A DNA stretch of 64,000 nt from Solirubrobacter sp963848475 (GCA_963848475.1 CAWKDW010000007.1:62001-126000); one strand, 5' to 3'. Counted from the first letter of the stretch, positions 18,194-29,469 are shown. Numbers and translations are program-made. Notes: a model not told the origin generated them from the sequence alone.

Positions 18194-19342
18194 GTGAAGC
18201 GAGCCTTCGTCATCGTCATCGACGCCTGCGGCGCCGGCGAGCTGCCGGACTCGGCCGACTACGGCGACGCGGGGGCGAACACGCTCGGGCATGTCGCCGA
18301 GGCCGCCGGCGGTCTCGACGTCCCGGTGCTGCAGGACCTCGGGCTCGGCGACGTGCTGCCGCTCGTCGGCGTGCCGTCCTCGCCGGACCCCGTGGTCCAC
18401 GGCCGGCTGCACCCGCTCGGCCCGGGCAAGGACACGATCACCGGCCACTGGGAGCTGATGGGCGTCGTCACGCCGATGCCGCTGCGGACCTATCCCGACG
18501 GCTTCCCGGACGAGATCCTCGACCAGCTCCGTGACGCGACCGGCCGCGGCGTCCTCTGCAACCGGCCCTACAGCGGGACCGCGGTGATCGACGACTTCGC
18601 CGAGCGCCAGCTCGCGACGGGCGACCTGATCGTCTACACGTCGGCCGACTCGGTGCTGCAGATCGCGGCGCACGTCGACGAGGTGCCGCCCGCGGAGCTC
18701 TACGCGGCCTGCGCGGCCGTGCGCGAGATCATGTCCGGCGAGCACGCCGTCGGCCGCGTCATCGCGCGGCCGTTCCGCGGCGCCCCCGGCGCGTGGGAGC
18801 GCACCGACGGTCGCAAGGACCTCGCGCTGCCGCCGCCGTCGCGCTCCTACATGGACGAGTTGCAGTCCGCGGGCGTGCCGGTGCACACGGTCGGCAAGAT
18901 CGGGCAGGTCTTCGACGGCGTCGGCGTCGACGTCCAGCACAAGGGCGCGACCAACGCCGCGGCGATGGCCGCGACCGCCGAACTGATCGACTCGCTCGAA
19001 GGCGGCTTCGTCTTCACCAACCTGGTGGAGACCGACCAGGTCTTCGGCCACCGCGGCGACGTGCCGGGCTTTCACGGCGCGCTGCGGGCGATCGACGCCG
19101 AGGTCGGCCGCTGGCTAGAACGCCTTGATCCGGCGCGCGACCTGCTGATCATCACGGCCGATCACGGCTGCGACCCGACCACTCCCGGCACCGATCACAC
19201 CCGCGAGCACGCTCCGCTGCTGGCGCGGTTCGAGGGGCACGGCGGGCGCCGCCACGACGGCCCGTTCGCGGACGTCGGGGCCTCGACGTTACGCTGGCTT
19301 ACAGGCCGCGACGCAGCCCTTCCCGGGACCCCGTTTCTCTAA
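18194..19342 (+). CDS. deoB: Phosphopentomutase
   Basis: 382 residues, intact. Alkaline-phosphatase-superfamily enzyme interconverting (deoxy)ribose-1-phosphate and -5-phosphate in nucleoside salvage. Metal-binding motifs: IVIDACGAGELPDS at the N-terminus, DTITGHWELMG, and ITADHGCDPTTPGTDHTREH near the C-terminus. GTG start at 18194 with CACAAT ending 8 nt upstream, suggesting a leaderless message. Confidence 0.95.
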   Translation: MKRAFVIVIDACGAGELPDSADYGDAGANTLGHVAEAAGGLDVPVLQDLGLGDVLPLVGVPSSPDPVVHGRLHPLGPGKDTITGHWELMGVVTPMPLRTYPDGFPDEILDQLRDATGRGVLCNRPYSGTAVIDDFAERQLATGDLIVYTSADSVLQIAAHVDEVPPAELYAACAAVREIMSGEHAVGRVIARPFRGAPGAWERTDGRKDLALPPPSRSYMDELQSAGVPVHTVGKIGQVFDGVGVDVQHKGATNAAAMAATAELIDSLEGGFVFTNLVETDQVFGHRGDVPGFHGALRAIDAEVGRWLERLDPARDLLIITADHGCDPTTPGTDHTREHAPLLARFEGHGGRRHDGPFADVGASTLRWLTGRDAALPGTPFL

Positions 19343-19401
19343 CGCACAAGTTTTGCGTGGGACGGCGACTGATCCGCGCGGCTGACGGGAACTCACTCAC
19401 T

Positions 19402-20712
19402 GTGCCCTCACTGGTCGCCATCCCCCGCTGGACCATGTTGATCGCCGCCGCGGCGCTCATCGCCGCCTGTGGCGACTCCGCGAGCAGAGCACCCGCGCCC
19501 GCGGCCGCGGCGAAGAACGTCGCCGAGAGCAAGCCGAAGGCCAAGCCGAAGAAGCCGCCGAGCGACACCGAGCAGCTGGACGAGCTGCTGTCGATCCGCG
19601 CCCGGGCGCTCGAGTTCGGCGAGACCCAGGACTTCCTGGACACGACGACGGGTTCGCAGTCCGCCAAGGACAAGCGCGCGATCGCCGCCGCCAAGGCGCT
19701 GCCGATCGGCACCGTGAAGCTGCACGCCGACGGCACCGAGGTCGAGGGCGACCGCGCGACGTTGCGCGTCGACATGGCCTACACGTTCGACGGCATCGAC
19801 ACGACCTACTACAAGACTTCGCGGATGACGGCGCTCAGGACGCCCGAGGGCTGGCGGATCTCCAACGACCGGCCGTCGTCGGGGACGCTCGCGCCGTGGG
19901 AGTTCACGCGCTACAAGGCGCGCACGAGCAAGCACTTCCTCGCGCTGGCGCCGAAGAGCCTGCGGGTCGGCAACCTGATGACGGACCTCGAGAAGGGCCG
20001 CTCGAAGATGGTCGCCGGCCTGCCCGGCGTCAAGCCGCCGCGGAAGGTGCTCGTCATCGTCGCCCGCAGCGGCAACGACACCAAGGCCTTGACCAAGGAC
20101 ATGCGGACCCGCCGTTCGCTGGTCGCCGTCGCGGAGACGCAGTACTCGGTCAAGGGCAAGGCACAGCGGATCGACAAGCTCTGGGGCGAGCGCGTCTTCG
20201 TGATGTGGCGCTCCTATAAGGAGGGCTCGACGCAGGAGCGCCGGACCATCGTGGCGCACGAGCTCGCGCATACCGCGCTCGCGTCACGCACGTCCGGGCG
20301 CACGCCGCCGTGGCTCTTCGAAGGCATGGCGATGTTCGTCTCCGGGGACAATCGCGCCGGTGACGCGGGCGCGCTGATCAGCGGCCGCGGCGTCCTGCGC
20401 GACGCCTCTGAGCAGAGCGAGGCGAAGGCCGCGATGTCACTAGCCCGGCTCTCCAACCCCCGCGCCCTGTCGAGGATGTCGTCGATCGAGACCTCGTTCG
20501 CGTACTCGTTCTCGTCGGCGGCCGCCTACGCGATCGCCGACAAGTACGGTCGCAAGGCGCTGCTGCGCCTGTTCACGGCCTACAACAGCGAGAAGCTGAA
20601 GGGATCAGGGCGCAAACTCGCCGATCGCGTGGTGCGCAAGACGCTGAAGACCTCTTTGAAGTCGCTCGAGAGCGAAGTCGACGCGTACGCGTCGGCGCGC
20701 TCGAAGTTCTGA
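19402..20712 (+). CDS. Predicted lipoprotein with HExxH (peptidase MA-like) domain
   Basis: 436 residues. MPSLVAIPRWTMLIAAAALIAACGDS is a lipoprotein signal peptide with lipobox LIAAC, then a Lys-Pro-rich spacer (KPKAKPKKPPS). The middle region resembles a nuclear-transport-factor-like fold (TVKLHADGTEVEGDRATLRV). The C-terminal half holds TIVAHELAHTAL, a zinc HExxH motif, with WLFEGMAMFVSG downstream supplying the usual second Glu (glutamate-zincin pattern). It therefore looks like a membrane-anchored, extracytoplasmic metalloprotease. An upstream GTG at 19357 is possible, but 19402 gives a better signal peptide. Its stop codon overlaps the -35 box of mutM. Confidence 0.7.
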   Translation: MPSLVAIPRWTMLIAAAALIAACGDSASRAPAPAAAAKNVAESKPKAKPKKPPSDTEQLDELLSIRARALEFGETQDFLDTTTGSQSAKDKRAIAAAKALPIGTVKLHADGTEVEGDRATLRVDMAYTFDGIDTTYYKTSRMTALRTPEGWRISNDRPSSGTLAPWEFTRYKARTSKHFLALAPKSLRVGNLMTDLEKGRSKMVAGLPGVKPPRKVLVIVARSGNDTKALTKDMRTRRSLVAVAETQYSVKGKAQRIDKLWGERVFVMWRSYKEGSTQERRTIVAHELAHTALASRTSGRTPPWLFEGMAMFVSGDNRAGDAGALISGRGVLRDASEQSEAKAAMSLARLSNPRALSRMSSIETSFAYSFSSAAAYAIADKYGRKALLRLFTAYNSEKLKGSGRKLADRVVRKTLKTSLKSLESEVDAYASARSKF

Positions 20713-20735
20713 GCGCCTGCAGCGCCTACTAGCCT
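20707..20735 (+). promoter_or_regulatory. mutM promoter, leaderless
   Basis: TTCTGA (20707-20712), a 17-nt spacer and TAGCCT (20730-20735) precede the mutM ATG by 9 nt. The -35 box contains the stop codon of the preceding gene. With no room for a Shine-Dalgarno, transcription would begin at or next to the start codon. Confidence 0.5.
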
Positions 20736-20744
20736 GCTCGGGCG

Positions 20745-21590
20745 ATGCCCGAGCTTCCCGAGGTCGAGACGATCCGCGGCCACCTGGCGCCGCACGTGGA
20801 AGGCCGGACGCTGGAGCACGTGGAGGTCCTCGACGCGCGCTGGTGCCGGCCGATCGCGCCCGAGGAACTGGCCTTCGCGGTCCAGGGCCGCGAGGTCGAG
20901 CGGCTCGCGCGGCGCGGCAAGTACCTCGTCTGGGAGCTCTCCGACGACGTGTTCCTGCTGATGCACCTGCGCATGACCGGAACGCTGCTGCTCGATCCTG
21001 AGCCGGCGCCGCGCCACATGCGCGTGCGCCTGGACCTCGGCGATCACACGCTGGTCTTCGACGACCCGCGCCGCTTCGGCACCGGCGAGCTGGCGCTCGG
21101 GCCGCGGGCGCTCGATGCCTTCTTCGACGCCCGGCTCGGCGTCGAGCCGCTGGAGCGCGACTTCACGGGCGAGCATCTCTACGCGCTGGCCCAGACCTCA
21201 CGCGCGCCGATCAAGGCGTTCCTGCTCGATCAGAAGCGCGTCGCCGGCGTCGGCAACATCTACGCCGACGAGGCGCTGTTTCGCGCGCGGGTGCATCCGC
21301 TGCGGCCCGCCAACCGGCTGACCCGCGCGCAGTGCGCGGCGATCCGCGACGCGGTGGTGGCGTCGTTGATGGCCGGTCTGGAGGCCAAAGGCGCGACGAT
21401 CGACGACTTCCGCGACCCGTACGGGGTCAGCGGCAGCTTCCAGGACCAGTTCCTCGTGCACCTGCGCGAGCACGAACCGTGCCCGAACTGCGGTAACCCG
21501 GTACGCAAGCTGCGTGTCGCCGGGCGTGGGACCTACGTGTGCGAGCGCTGCCAACCACGGCCGCGCGGGGTACGAAAAGCAGCGGCCTAG
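20745..21590 (+). CDS. mutM: Formamidopyrimidine-DNA glycosylase
   Basis: 281 residues, intact. Excises 8-oxoguanine and ring-opened purines. The N-terminus is MPELPEVETIRG, with the catalytic Pro2 (after Met removal) and Glu3; the beta-hairpin lysine is in RRGKYLVWEL. A helix-two-turn-helix (KRVAGVGNIYADEALF) and the C-terminal zinc finger CPNCGN...CERCQ are complete. The C-terminus KAAA and stop lie within a 20-bp palindrome shared with the convergent glutaredoxin gene. Confidence 0.97.
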   Translation: MPELPEVETIRGHLAPHVEGRTLEHVEVLDARWCRPIAPEELAFAVQGREVERLARRGKYLVWELSDDVFLLMHLRMTGTLLLDPEPAPRHMRVRLDLGDHTLVFDDPRRFGTGELALGPRALDAFFDARLGVEPLERDFTGEHLYALAQTSRAPIKAFLLDQKRVAGVGNIYADEALFRARVHPLRPANRLTRAQCAAIRDAVVASLMAGLEAKGATIDDFRDPYGVSGSFQDQFLVHLREHEPCPNCGNPVRKLRVAGRGTYVCERCQPRPRGVRKAAA

Positions 21591-21598
21591 GCCGCTGC
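21579..21598. terminator. 20-bp palindrome holding both stop codons of mutM and glutaredoxin
   Basis: Half-site GCAGCGGCCT is repeated as its reverse complement, centred on CTAG (21587-21590). CTAG supplies TAG to mutM on the plus strand and TAG to glutaredoxin on the minus strand. The stem-loop could end transcription from both sides while encoding Ala-rich tails in each protein. Confidence 0.6.
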
Positions 21599-21844
21599 GG
21601 CGAGCTCCTTCAGGCCACCGCCGCGGTCGAACGCGACGAGCTCCTGGTAGCCGCCGATGCTCGCTCCGTCGATGACGACCTGGGGGAACGTCATCATTCC
21701 CGTCAGGCGCACGAGCTCAGCCCGGCCTTCCGGGTCCTTGGCGAGGTTCTTCTCCTCGTAGACCACGCCTCGCTTGTCGAGGAGGGCCTTGGCGACGCGG
21801 CAGTAACCGCAGGGTTCAGTTGTGTAAACGGTGATCTGGCTCAT
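21587..21844 (-). CDS. Glutaredoxin-like protein
   Basis: 85 residues with one thioredoxin fold: ITVYTTEPCGYCRVAKALLD (dithiol CGYC active site), MMTFPQVVIDG (cis-Pro) and GGYQELVAFD. Glutaredoxins transfer electrons to disulfides; in actinobacteria lacking glutathione, similar proteins work with mycothiol (mycoredoxin). The C-terminal extension is only a short Ala tail. It ends in the palindrome shared with mutM and is divergent from recO, with a shared AT-rich promoter patch. Confidence 0.92.
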   Translation of the reverse strand: MSQITVYTTEPCGYCRVAKALLDKRGVVYEEKNLAKDPEGRAELVRLTGMMTFPQVVIDGASIGGYQELVAFDRGGGLKELAAAA

Positions 21845-21858
21845 ATGACTTCAGAAAG

Positions 21859-21872
21859 TATAGTGCTATATC
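21859..21872. promoter_or_regulatory. Bidirectional -10 region between glutaredoxin and recO
   Basis: TATAG-TG-CTATA (21859-21870), followed by TC, is an inverted repeat and the most AT-rich spot nearby. Plus strand: TATAGT then about 11 nt to the recO start. Minus strand: TATACT about 12 nt before the glutaredoxin ATG. The two genes probably share overlapping promoters. Confidence 0.5.
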
Positions 21873-21875
21873 CGG

Positions 21876-22590
21876 ATCGCTAAAGACCGAAGGAATCGTC
21901 CTTCGCTCGATCCGGTACGGCGAAGCGGACCGGATCCTCCACTTGTATACCCCAACTCGGGGTCGTCTGAGCGCGATCGCCAAGGGAGTCCGCAAGGCAC
22001 GCTCGCGCTTCGGCGGCCGCCTCGAGCCGTTCTTCCGGCTCGACCTCGTGCTCTACGAGGGCCGCAGCGATCTGCTGACCGTGACGTCGGTCGAGACGCT
22101 CGCCGCCCACGCGCGGCTGCGCGAGCACGGCGGCGCGCTCGACGGTGCCGCCCGCGCCTGCGAGGCCGTCTCGCGCATCTTCGACGACGGCGACCCCAAC
22201 ACCGGCGTGTACCACCTGCTCTCCAACGAGCTCGGGCTGCTCGACCGTGACCCTGACCGCGCCGGCCGTGCCAACTCGCTCGCGTTCCGGCTGAAGCTGC
22301 TGCTCGCCGCCGGCTTCGCCCCCCAGCTCGCCGGCTGCGCCTCCTGCGGCGAGCGCGAGCACCTCGTCGGCTTCTCCGGTGCGGCGGGGGGCGTGGTCTG
22401 CGGCGCCTGCGAGGCCAACGCCTTCCCGCTCGACGAGGAGGCGCACACGTTCATGGTCGCCGCGCTCGGCCGCTCGCTGGCGGACACGCCCGACGCGTCC
22501 CCGCGCGCGCTCGCCCAGGCCGAGCGCGCGATCATCGACACGCTCGAGCACCACGCGCACCTGCGCCTGCGCCCCGTCGGCTCGCGCTGA
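21876..22590 (+). CDS. recO: DNA repair protein RecO (start codon apparently interrupted)
   Basis: About 238 residues. The N-terminal OB fold KTEGIVLRSIRYGEADRILH is clearly coding from 21883, but no ATG, GTG or TTG precedes it in frame. Removing the C at 21878 creates ATG-CTA-AAG-ACC (MLKTEGIV), the expected RecO start, matching the one-base-insertion pattern seen elsewhere. The C-terminal zinc site CASCGE...CGACEA is intact. RecO loads RecA on SSB-coated DNA with RecR in gap repair. If the extra C is real, translation could start only internally at the TTG at 21943, losing the OB-fold core. Confidence 0.9.
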
Positions 22591-22600
22591 GAGCCCCTCC

Positions 22601-22616
22601 GCCCGCGTGCGCGGGC
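22601..22616 (+). terminator. GC-rich hairpin after recO
   Basis: GCCCGC, loop GTGC, GCGGGC: a 6-bp stem 10 nt after the recO stop. No U-tract. It separates recO from the secreted DUF6636 gene, which has its own -10-like TATAGG. Confidence 0.45.
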
Positions 22617-22691
22617 AGCAAGCGGCGCCGGCCAGCGCGGCGACCCCGAGGTACGCCGCGGTAACGGGACGCGTATAGGCTCACGGAGCCC

Positions 22692-23072
22692 ATGGCTCGC
22701 GCTCCGGTCGTCCTCACCATCCTGATCGTCGCCCTGCTCGCCCCAGCGGGTGCGCAGGCGGCCTATCGCGACTTCCGCTCGCCCTCGGGCCAGCTGGCCT
22801 GCGCGTTCTACTCCGACGCCGAGACCCCGCGCTTCGTCCGTTGTGAATGGGATGGCGTCAACGACCGCGCCGTCACGCTCGGGGAAGCCGGCAAGGGCCG
22901 GCGGGTCAAGGTCACCGACACGGTGCGCAACTCGAAGGCCAAGGTCCTCGCCTACGGCAAGAGCACGACGTTCGGGAAGCTGCGCTGCACGTCTCGCCGC
23001 ACCGGCATCACGTGCCGCAGCAAGGCCGGCCACGGCTTCACCATCTCCGTCGAGAAACAGCGGGTGTTCTGA
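22692..23072 (+). CDS. Small secreted DUF6636-like protein
   Basis: 126 residues. Signal peptide MARAPVVLTILIVALLAPAGAQA is followed by a compact beta domain starting FRSPSGQLACAFYSD and ending LRCTSRRTGITCRSKAGHGFTIS. The four cysteines and the closing C-x(7)-C-x-x-x-AGHGF pattern match DUF6636, a family of unknown function common in actinobacteria. Probably disulfide-stabilised outside the cell. TATAGG lies 12 nt before the ATG; no Shine-Dalgarno. It ends 3 nt before ppdK. Confidence 0.75.
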   Translation: MARAPVVLTILIVALLAPAGAQAAYRDFRSPSGQLACAFYSDAETPRFVRCEWDGVNDRAVTLGEAGKGRRVKVTDTVRNSKAKVLAYGKSTTFGKLRCTSRRTGITCRSKAGHGFTISVEKQRVF

Positions 23073-23075
23073 GCT

Positions 23076-25759
<2,684 letters not shown>

Positions 25760-25811
25760 CAAAACTGCGCAATCCGCCTGATCGGAGCCGGCCTCCGTCA
25801 GAATGGGAGCG

Positions 25812-26825
25812 GTGACCGCTCCGGCCCATTCCACGAGCGACTTCGCCGCCGCGCAGCAGGCGCGTGAGGCCTCGTGGCTGTCGCCGTCGGCGATGCCGTC
25901 CTACCCCGCGAGCCGTGAGCGGCCCGAGCCCGACTGCGGCCTGCGCACCCCGTTCCAGCGCGACCGCGACCGCATCGTCCACTGCAAGGCGTTCCGGCGC
26001 CTGAAGCACAAGACGCAGGTCTTCGTGGCCCCCGAGGGCGATCATTACCGCACGCGTCTGACCCACACGCTCGAGGTCACCGGCATCTCACGCACGGTCG
26101 CGCGCGCCCTGCGCCTGAACGAGGACCTGACCGAGGCGATCGGCCTCGGGCACGACGTCGGCCACCCGCCCTTCGGGCACATCGGCGAGGACGTTCTCGA
26201 CCGTGCGGGCCGCGAGCGCTTCGGCCGCGGCTTCCGTCACAACGAGCACTCGCTGCGGGTCGTCTCGGTGCTCGAGGGCCTGAACCTCACCGCCCCGGTC
26301 CGCGACGGCATCCTGCGCCACTCCAGCGGCGCCGGCGAGCCCGCGACGCTGGAGGGCAAGATCGTGCGCCTGGTGGACCGGATCGCCTACATCAACCACG
26401 ACATCGACGACGCCCTGCGCGCCGGTGTGCTCGAGCCCTCCGACCTGCCGGTGGAGGAGCTCGCGATCCTCGGCCCGACCGGGTCGACGCGCATCGACGC
26501 GCTCGTGCACGACCTCGTCGAGCACTCCGAGGCCGCCGGGGACATCGTGCAGGGCGAGCGGGTCGGCCGCGCGATGCTCTCGCTGCGCTCGTTCATGTTC
26601 GAGCGCGTCTACCTCGGCCCGCGGGCGCGCACGGAGCACGCGAAGATCGAACGCGTCCTGCAGGGGCTCTTCGCGTACTTCTGCGAGCACCCGGAGGAGC
26701 TGCCGGTCGACACCGTCGGCGCGTCCGAGGACGAGCGCGTCATCGACTACCTCGCCGGGATGACCGACCGTTTCGCGATCCGCGCCTGGACCGAGCGCTT
26801 CGTCCCCCAGGGCCTCGCGCTCTGA
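25812..26825 (+). CDS. dgt: Deoxyguanosinetriphosphate triphosphohydrolase-like (HD domain)
   Basis: About 337 residues, intact. HD-domain motifs: FRRLKHKTQVFV, DHYRTRLTHTLEVTGISR (first His), and GLGHDVGHPPFGHIGEDVL (His-Asp pair), as in type 2 dGTPases that hydrolyse dNTPs to nucleoside and triphosphate. The GTG at 25812 has CAGAAT ending 7 nt upstream, favouring it over the ATG at 25803, which overlaps that box. The stop shares one base with the dnaG start (TGATG). The dgt-dnaG pair is conserved in actinobacteria and may balance dNTP pools with replication. Confidence 0.93.
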   Translation: MTAPAHSTSDFAAAQQAREASWLSPSAMPSYPASRERPEPDCGLRTPFQRDRDRIVHCKAFRRLKHKTQVFVAPEGDHYRTRLTHTLEVTGISRTVARALRLNEDLTEAIGLGHDVGHPPFGHIGEDVLDRAGRERFGRGFRHNEHSLRVVSVLEGLNLTAPVRDGILRHSSGAGEPATLEGKIVRLVDRIAYINHDIDDALRAGVLEPSDLPVEELAILGPTGSTRIDALVHDLVEHSEAAGDIVQGERVGRAMLSLRSFMFERVYLGPRARTEHAKIERVLQGLFAYFCEHPEELPVDTVGASEDERVIDYLAGMTDRFAIRAWTERFVPQGLAL

Positions 26826-28732
26826 TGGCCCGCTACACCGACGAATCGCGCGAGCGCGTCCGTGACGCCGTCGACTTCGCCGAGCTCGTCGGCGCCCGCA
26901 CCGAGCTCAAGGCCGCGGGCGTGCGCCGGCTGCAGGGGCTGTGTCCGTTCCACGACGAGCGCACGCCGTCGTTCGGGATCGACCCGGTCGAGAAGCTCTA
27001 CCACTGCTTCGGCTGCGGCGCGGGCGGTGACCTCTTCCAGTTCGTCATGGAGACCGAGGGGCTGGATTTCGGTGCCGCCCTGGAGTCGCTCGCCGAGCGC
27101 TACCGCGTCCCGCTGGAGCGCGAGACCGAGGACCCGCAGGACGCGGCGCGCCGCCAGCGCAAGGAGCGGCTGTACGCGCTGCTGGAGCGCACCGCCGCCT
27201 ACTACGTGCGCGTGCTCTGGGAGGCGCCCGAGGCGGCGACCGCGCGCGAGTACCTGGCCTCGCGCGGGCTGCAGGAGGACGCGCTGCGCGCCTATCGCGT
27301 CGGCTGGGCGCCCGACGCCTTCGACCGTGTGCTCAACGGCTCACGGCGCGCCGGTTTCAGCGAGGAGGAGCTCAAGGCCGCCGGGTTGATCCAGCCCAGC
27401 CGCGGCCGTTCCGGCCTGATGGACCGGTTCCGCGGCCGGATCACCTTCCCGCTCGCGGACGAGCGCGGCCGCGTGCTGGGCTTCGGCGCCCGCGCGATGA
27501 AGCCCGACCAGCAGCCGAAGTACCTCAACACCTCCGACGGCGAGGTCTTCCACAAGGGCCGGATCGTCTACGGCGCGGATCTCGCGCGCGCCGCCGCCGC
27601 AAAGGCCGGGCGGATCGTGCTCGTGGAGGGCTACACCGACGTGATCGCCCTGCACCAGGCCGGGGTGCCGGAGGTCGTCGCGCAGATGGGCACGGCCTTG
27701 ACCGAGCCCCAGGTCGACGCGGTCGCGCGGCTCGCGCCGCGAGCGCTGCTGTGCCTGGACCCCGACAGCGCGGGCCAGGCGTCGGCGAAGCGCGGCCTGG
27801 ACGCCCTGTCCAAGCTCATGGACTCGGAGAAGTGGCTGACGCGCAAGGTCGACTTCCGCGTCGTTCGTCTCCCGTCCAAGCAGGATCCCGCGGACGTCGT
27901 GGAACGGTCCGGCATCGAGGCCATGCAGCAACTGCTCAACAGCGCCGTGCCGGTGCAGCGCTTCGAGGTGGAGCGCGCCCTCGAGCAGTCCGACGCCAGC
28001 ACCGACGAGTTGCTCGCCGCCGCGGCCCAGACGATCGCCCCGATGCCGGTCAGCGTGCTCCGCGCCGAGCTGGTGAAGCTCGTCGCGGATCGCCTCGGAC
28101 TGGGAGAGCAGCTGGTCAACGAGGTGCTGCGCGCGGTGCCGGTCGGCCGGCCGCAGGGCGCGCCCAACGGCGGCGGCCAGGACGGTGGCTGGGGCGAGCG
28201 TGGGAGCCGGCCGTGGGAGAACTCGCGCCAGGGCCCCGGCAAGCCCTGGAACGGCAACCGCGGCGGGGGAGGGGGACGCGATCGTTTCCGTCCCATGACG
28301 CCGCCGGAGCCCGCCGATCCGCGGACGGCGCTGATCAAGCGCGAGCAGAGCGAGCGCGCGTATCTCGCCTACTGCCTGGCGCTGCCCGAGGAGGGCGAGC
28401 GCCGGCTCGCAGAGGTCGACCTTGAGGACTACTTCTCCGCGCCGGCGACGCGCCAGGCCGCGGCCTACCTGCGCGGACGTCTCAGAGCGCCCGCGTCCAG
28501 CCTGCCGCACGGCGACGAGGCCCTGGCCCGGCTCGTCGCCGAGCTCGTGATCCGCGCCGGAGCGCTCGAGGCCACGCCCGCCAAGCTCGAACTCGAGGCC
28601 CTGCAACTCGACCTCCATCGCCTCGAGCGCCACATCTCCAACGCCCGCCTTTCGGGCGACACGAGCGGCGTCGGAGCCCTCGCGATCGAGCGCCGTCGGG
28701 TCCACGACGAGATTCGCCATAAGCTGACCTGA
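26825..28732 (+). CDS. dnaG: DNA primase
   Basis: 635 residues, intact. The N-terminal zinc-binding domain (LCPFHDERTPSFGID, YHCFGCGAGGDLF) is followed by the RNA-polymerase core with GRITFPLADERGRVLGFGAR, VEGYTDVIALHQAG and CLDPDSAGQ (TOPRIM). The C-terminal helicase-interacting domain has lengthy helices ending RHKLT. Between core and C-domain, about residues 440-490, is a Gly/Arg/Pro-rich low-complexity linker (GGGQDGGWGERGSRPW, GKPWNGNRGGGGGRDRF) not found in model DnaGs. Coupled to dgt by a TGATG overlap. Confidence 0.97.
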   Translation: MARYTDESRERVRDAVDFAELVGARTELKAAGVRRLQGLCPFHDERTPSFGIDPVEKLYHCFGCGAGGDLFQFVMETEGLDFGAALESLAERYRVPLERETEDPQDAARRQRKERLYALLERTAAYYVRVLWEAPEAATAREYLASRGLQEDALRAYRVGWAPDAFDRVLNGSRRAGFSEEELKAAGLIQPSRGRSGLMDRFRGRITFPLADERGRVLGFGARAMKPDQQPKYLNTSDGEVFHKGRIVYGADLARAAAAKAGRIVLVEGYTDVIALHQAGVPEVVAQMGTALTEPQVDAVARLAPRALLCLDPDSAGQASAKRGLDALSKLMDSEKWLTRKVDFRVVRLPSKQDPADVVERSGIEAMQQLLNSAVPVQRFEVERALEQSDASTDELLAAAAQTIAPMPVSVLRAELVKLVADRLGLGEQLVNEVLRAVPVGRPQGAPNGGGQDGGWGERGSRPWENSRQGPGKPWNGNRGGGGGRDRFRPMTPPEPADPRTALIKREQSERAYLAYCLALPEEGERRLAEVDLEDYFSAPATRQAAAYLRGRLRAPASSLPHGDEALARLVAELVIRAGALEATPAKLELEALQLDLHRLERHISNARLSGDTSGVGALAIERRRVHDEIRHKLT

Positions 28733-28776
28733 GCAGCCCTTTTCCGTCCGACGCACGAACTAGTGTTCGTGTCAAC

Positions 28777-29469
28777 ATGGACCGCGAAAAGCTCGCCGCG
28801 ATGCTCGCCGAAGGCCGCTCGATCGAGTCGATCGCGCGCGAACTGGGCCGCGCGCCCTCGACCGTGGGCTACTGGGTCAACAAGCACGGCCTGACCTCCG
28901 GGCATGCGCGTCGCCATGCACCGCGTGGCGGAATCGATCGAGAGACGCTCGAGTCACTCGTGCAGGAGGGCCTTTCGGTTCGCCAGATCGCGAAGCTCCG
29001 CGATGTGAGCGCCACGACGGTGCGTCACTGGCTCAAGCGCCACGAACTCAAGACACAGCCCGCGCACTACGCTCTGCGTGATCAGCCAAAGCCCGCGGAG
29101 GTCGTTCGCGAGTGCACGACGCACGGTTGGGGTTCGTTCGTGCCTGTGGGTGCATCGGGCGGGTATCGCTGCGCTCGTTGCAACACGCAAGCGGTGACCG
29201 AACGGCGACGGCGCGTGAAGGAGATTCTCGTCTCTGAGGCCGGCGGAAGTTGCGTCACGTGCGGGTTCGATGCGTACGCCGGAGCGCTCCAGTTCCATCA
29301 CCTCGATCCCGCGACTAAGGCCTTCGAGGTCAGCCACCAAGGCAAGACCCGCTCCCTGGAGCATCTGCGCTTGGAGGCTCGGAAATGCGTGCTACTGTGC
29401 GCGAACTGCCACGCGATGGTTGAGGCTGGGTTGCTGACTTTGCCGGTTCCCGCCGACAATCTGGGGTAG
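28777..29469 (+). CDS. Double helix-turn-helix HNH-type protein
   Basis: 230 residues. Two resolvase-like HTH units in tandem: LAEGRSIESIARELGRAPSTVGYWVNKHGL (residues 10-40) and VQEGLSVRQIAKLRDVSATTVRHWLKRHEL (63-93). Then a Cys-rich segment (YRCARCNTQ) and an HNH-like zinc fold: CVTCGF, LQFHHLDPATKAFEVS and VLLCANCHAMVEAG. The FHHLDP histidines and two Cys pairs suggest a nuclease or structural zinc site. Related genes occur singly in many actinobacteria with unknown function. Base composition is slightly lower in GC than the neighbours, hinting at transfer. TAGTGT lies 10 nt before the ATG, so possibly leaderless. It lies just upstream of tRNA-Asn. Confidence 0.75.
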   Translation: MDREKLAAMLAEGRSIESIARELGRAPSTVGYWVNKHGLTSGHARRHAPRGGIDRETLESLVQEGLSVRQIAKLRDVSATTVRHWLKRHELKTQPAHYALRDQPKPAEVVRECTTHGWGSFVPVGASGGYRCARCNTQAVTERRRRVKEILVSEAGGSCVTCGFDAYAGALQFHHLDPATKAFEVSHQGKTRSLEHLRLEARKCVLLCANCHAMVEAGLLTLPVPADNLG

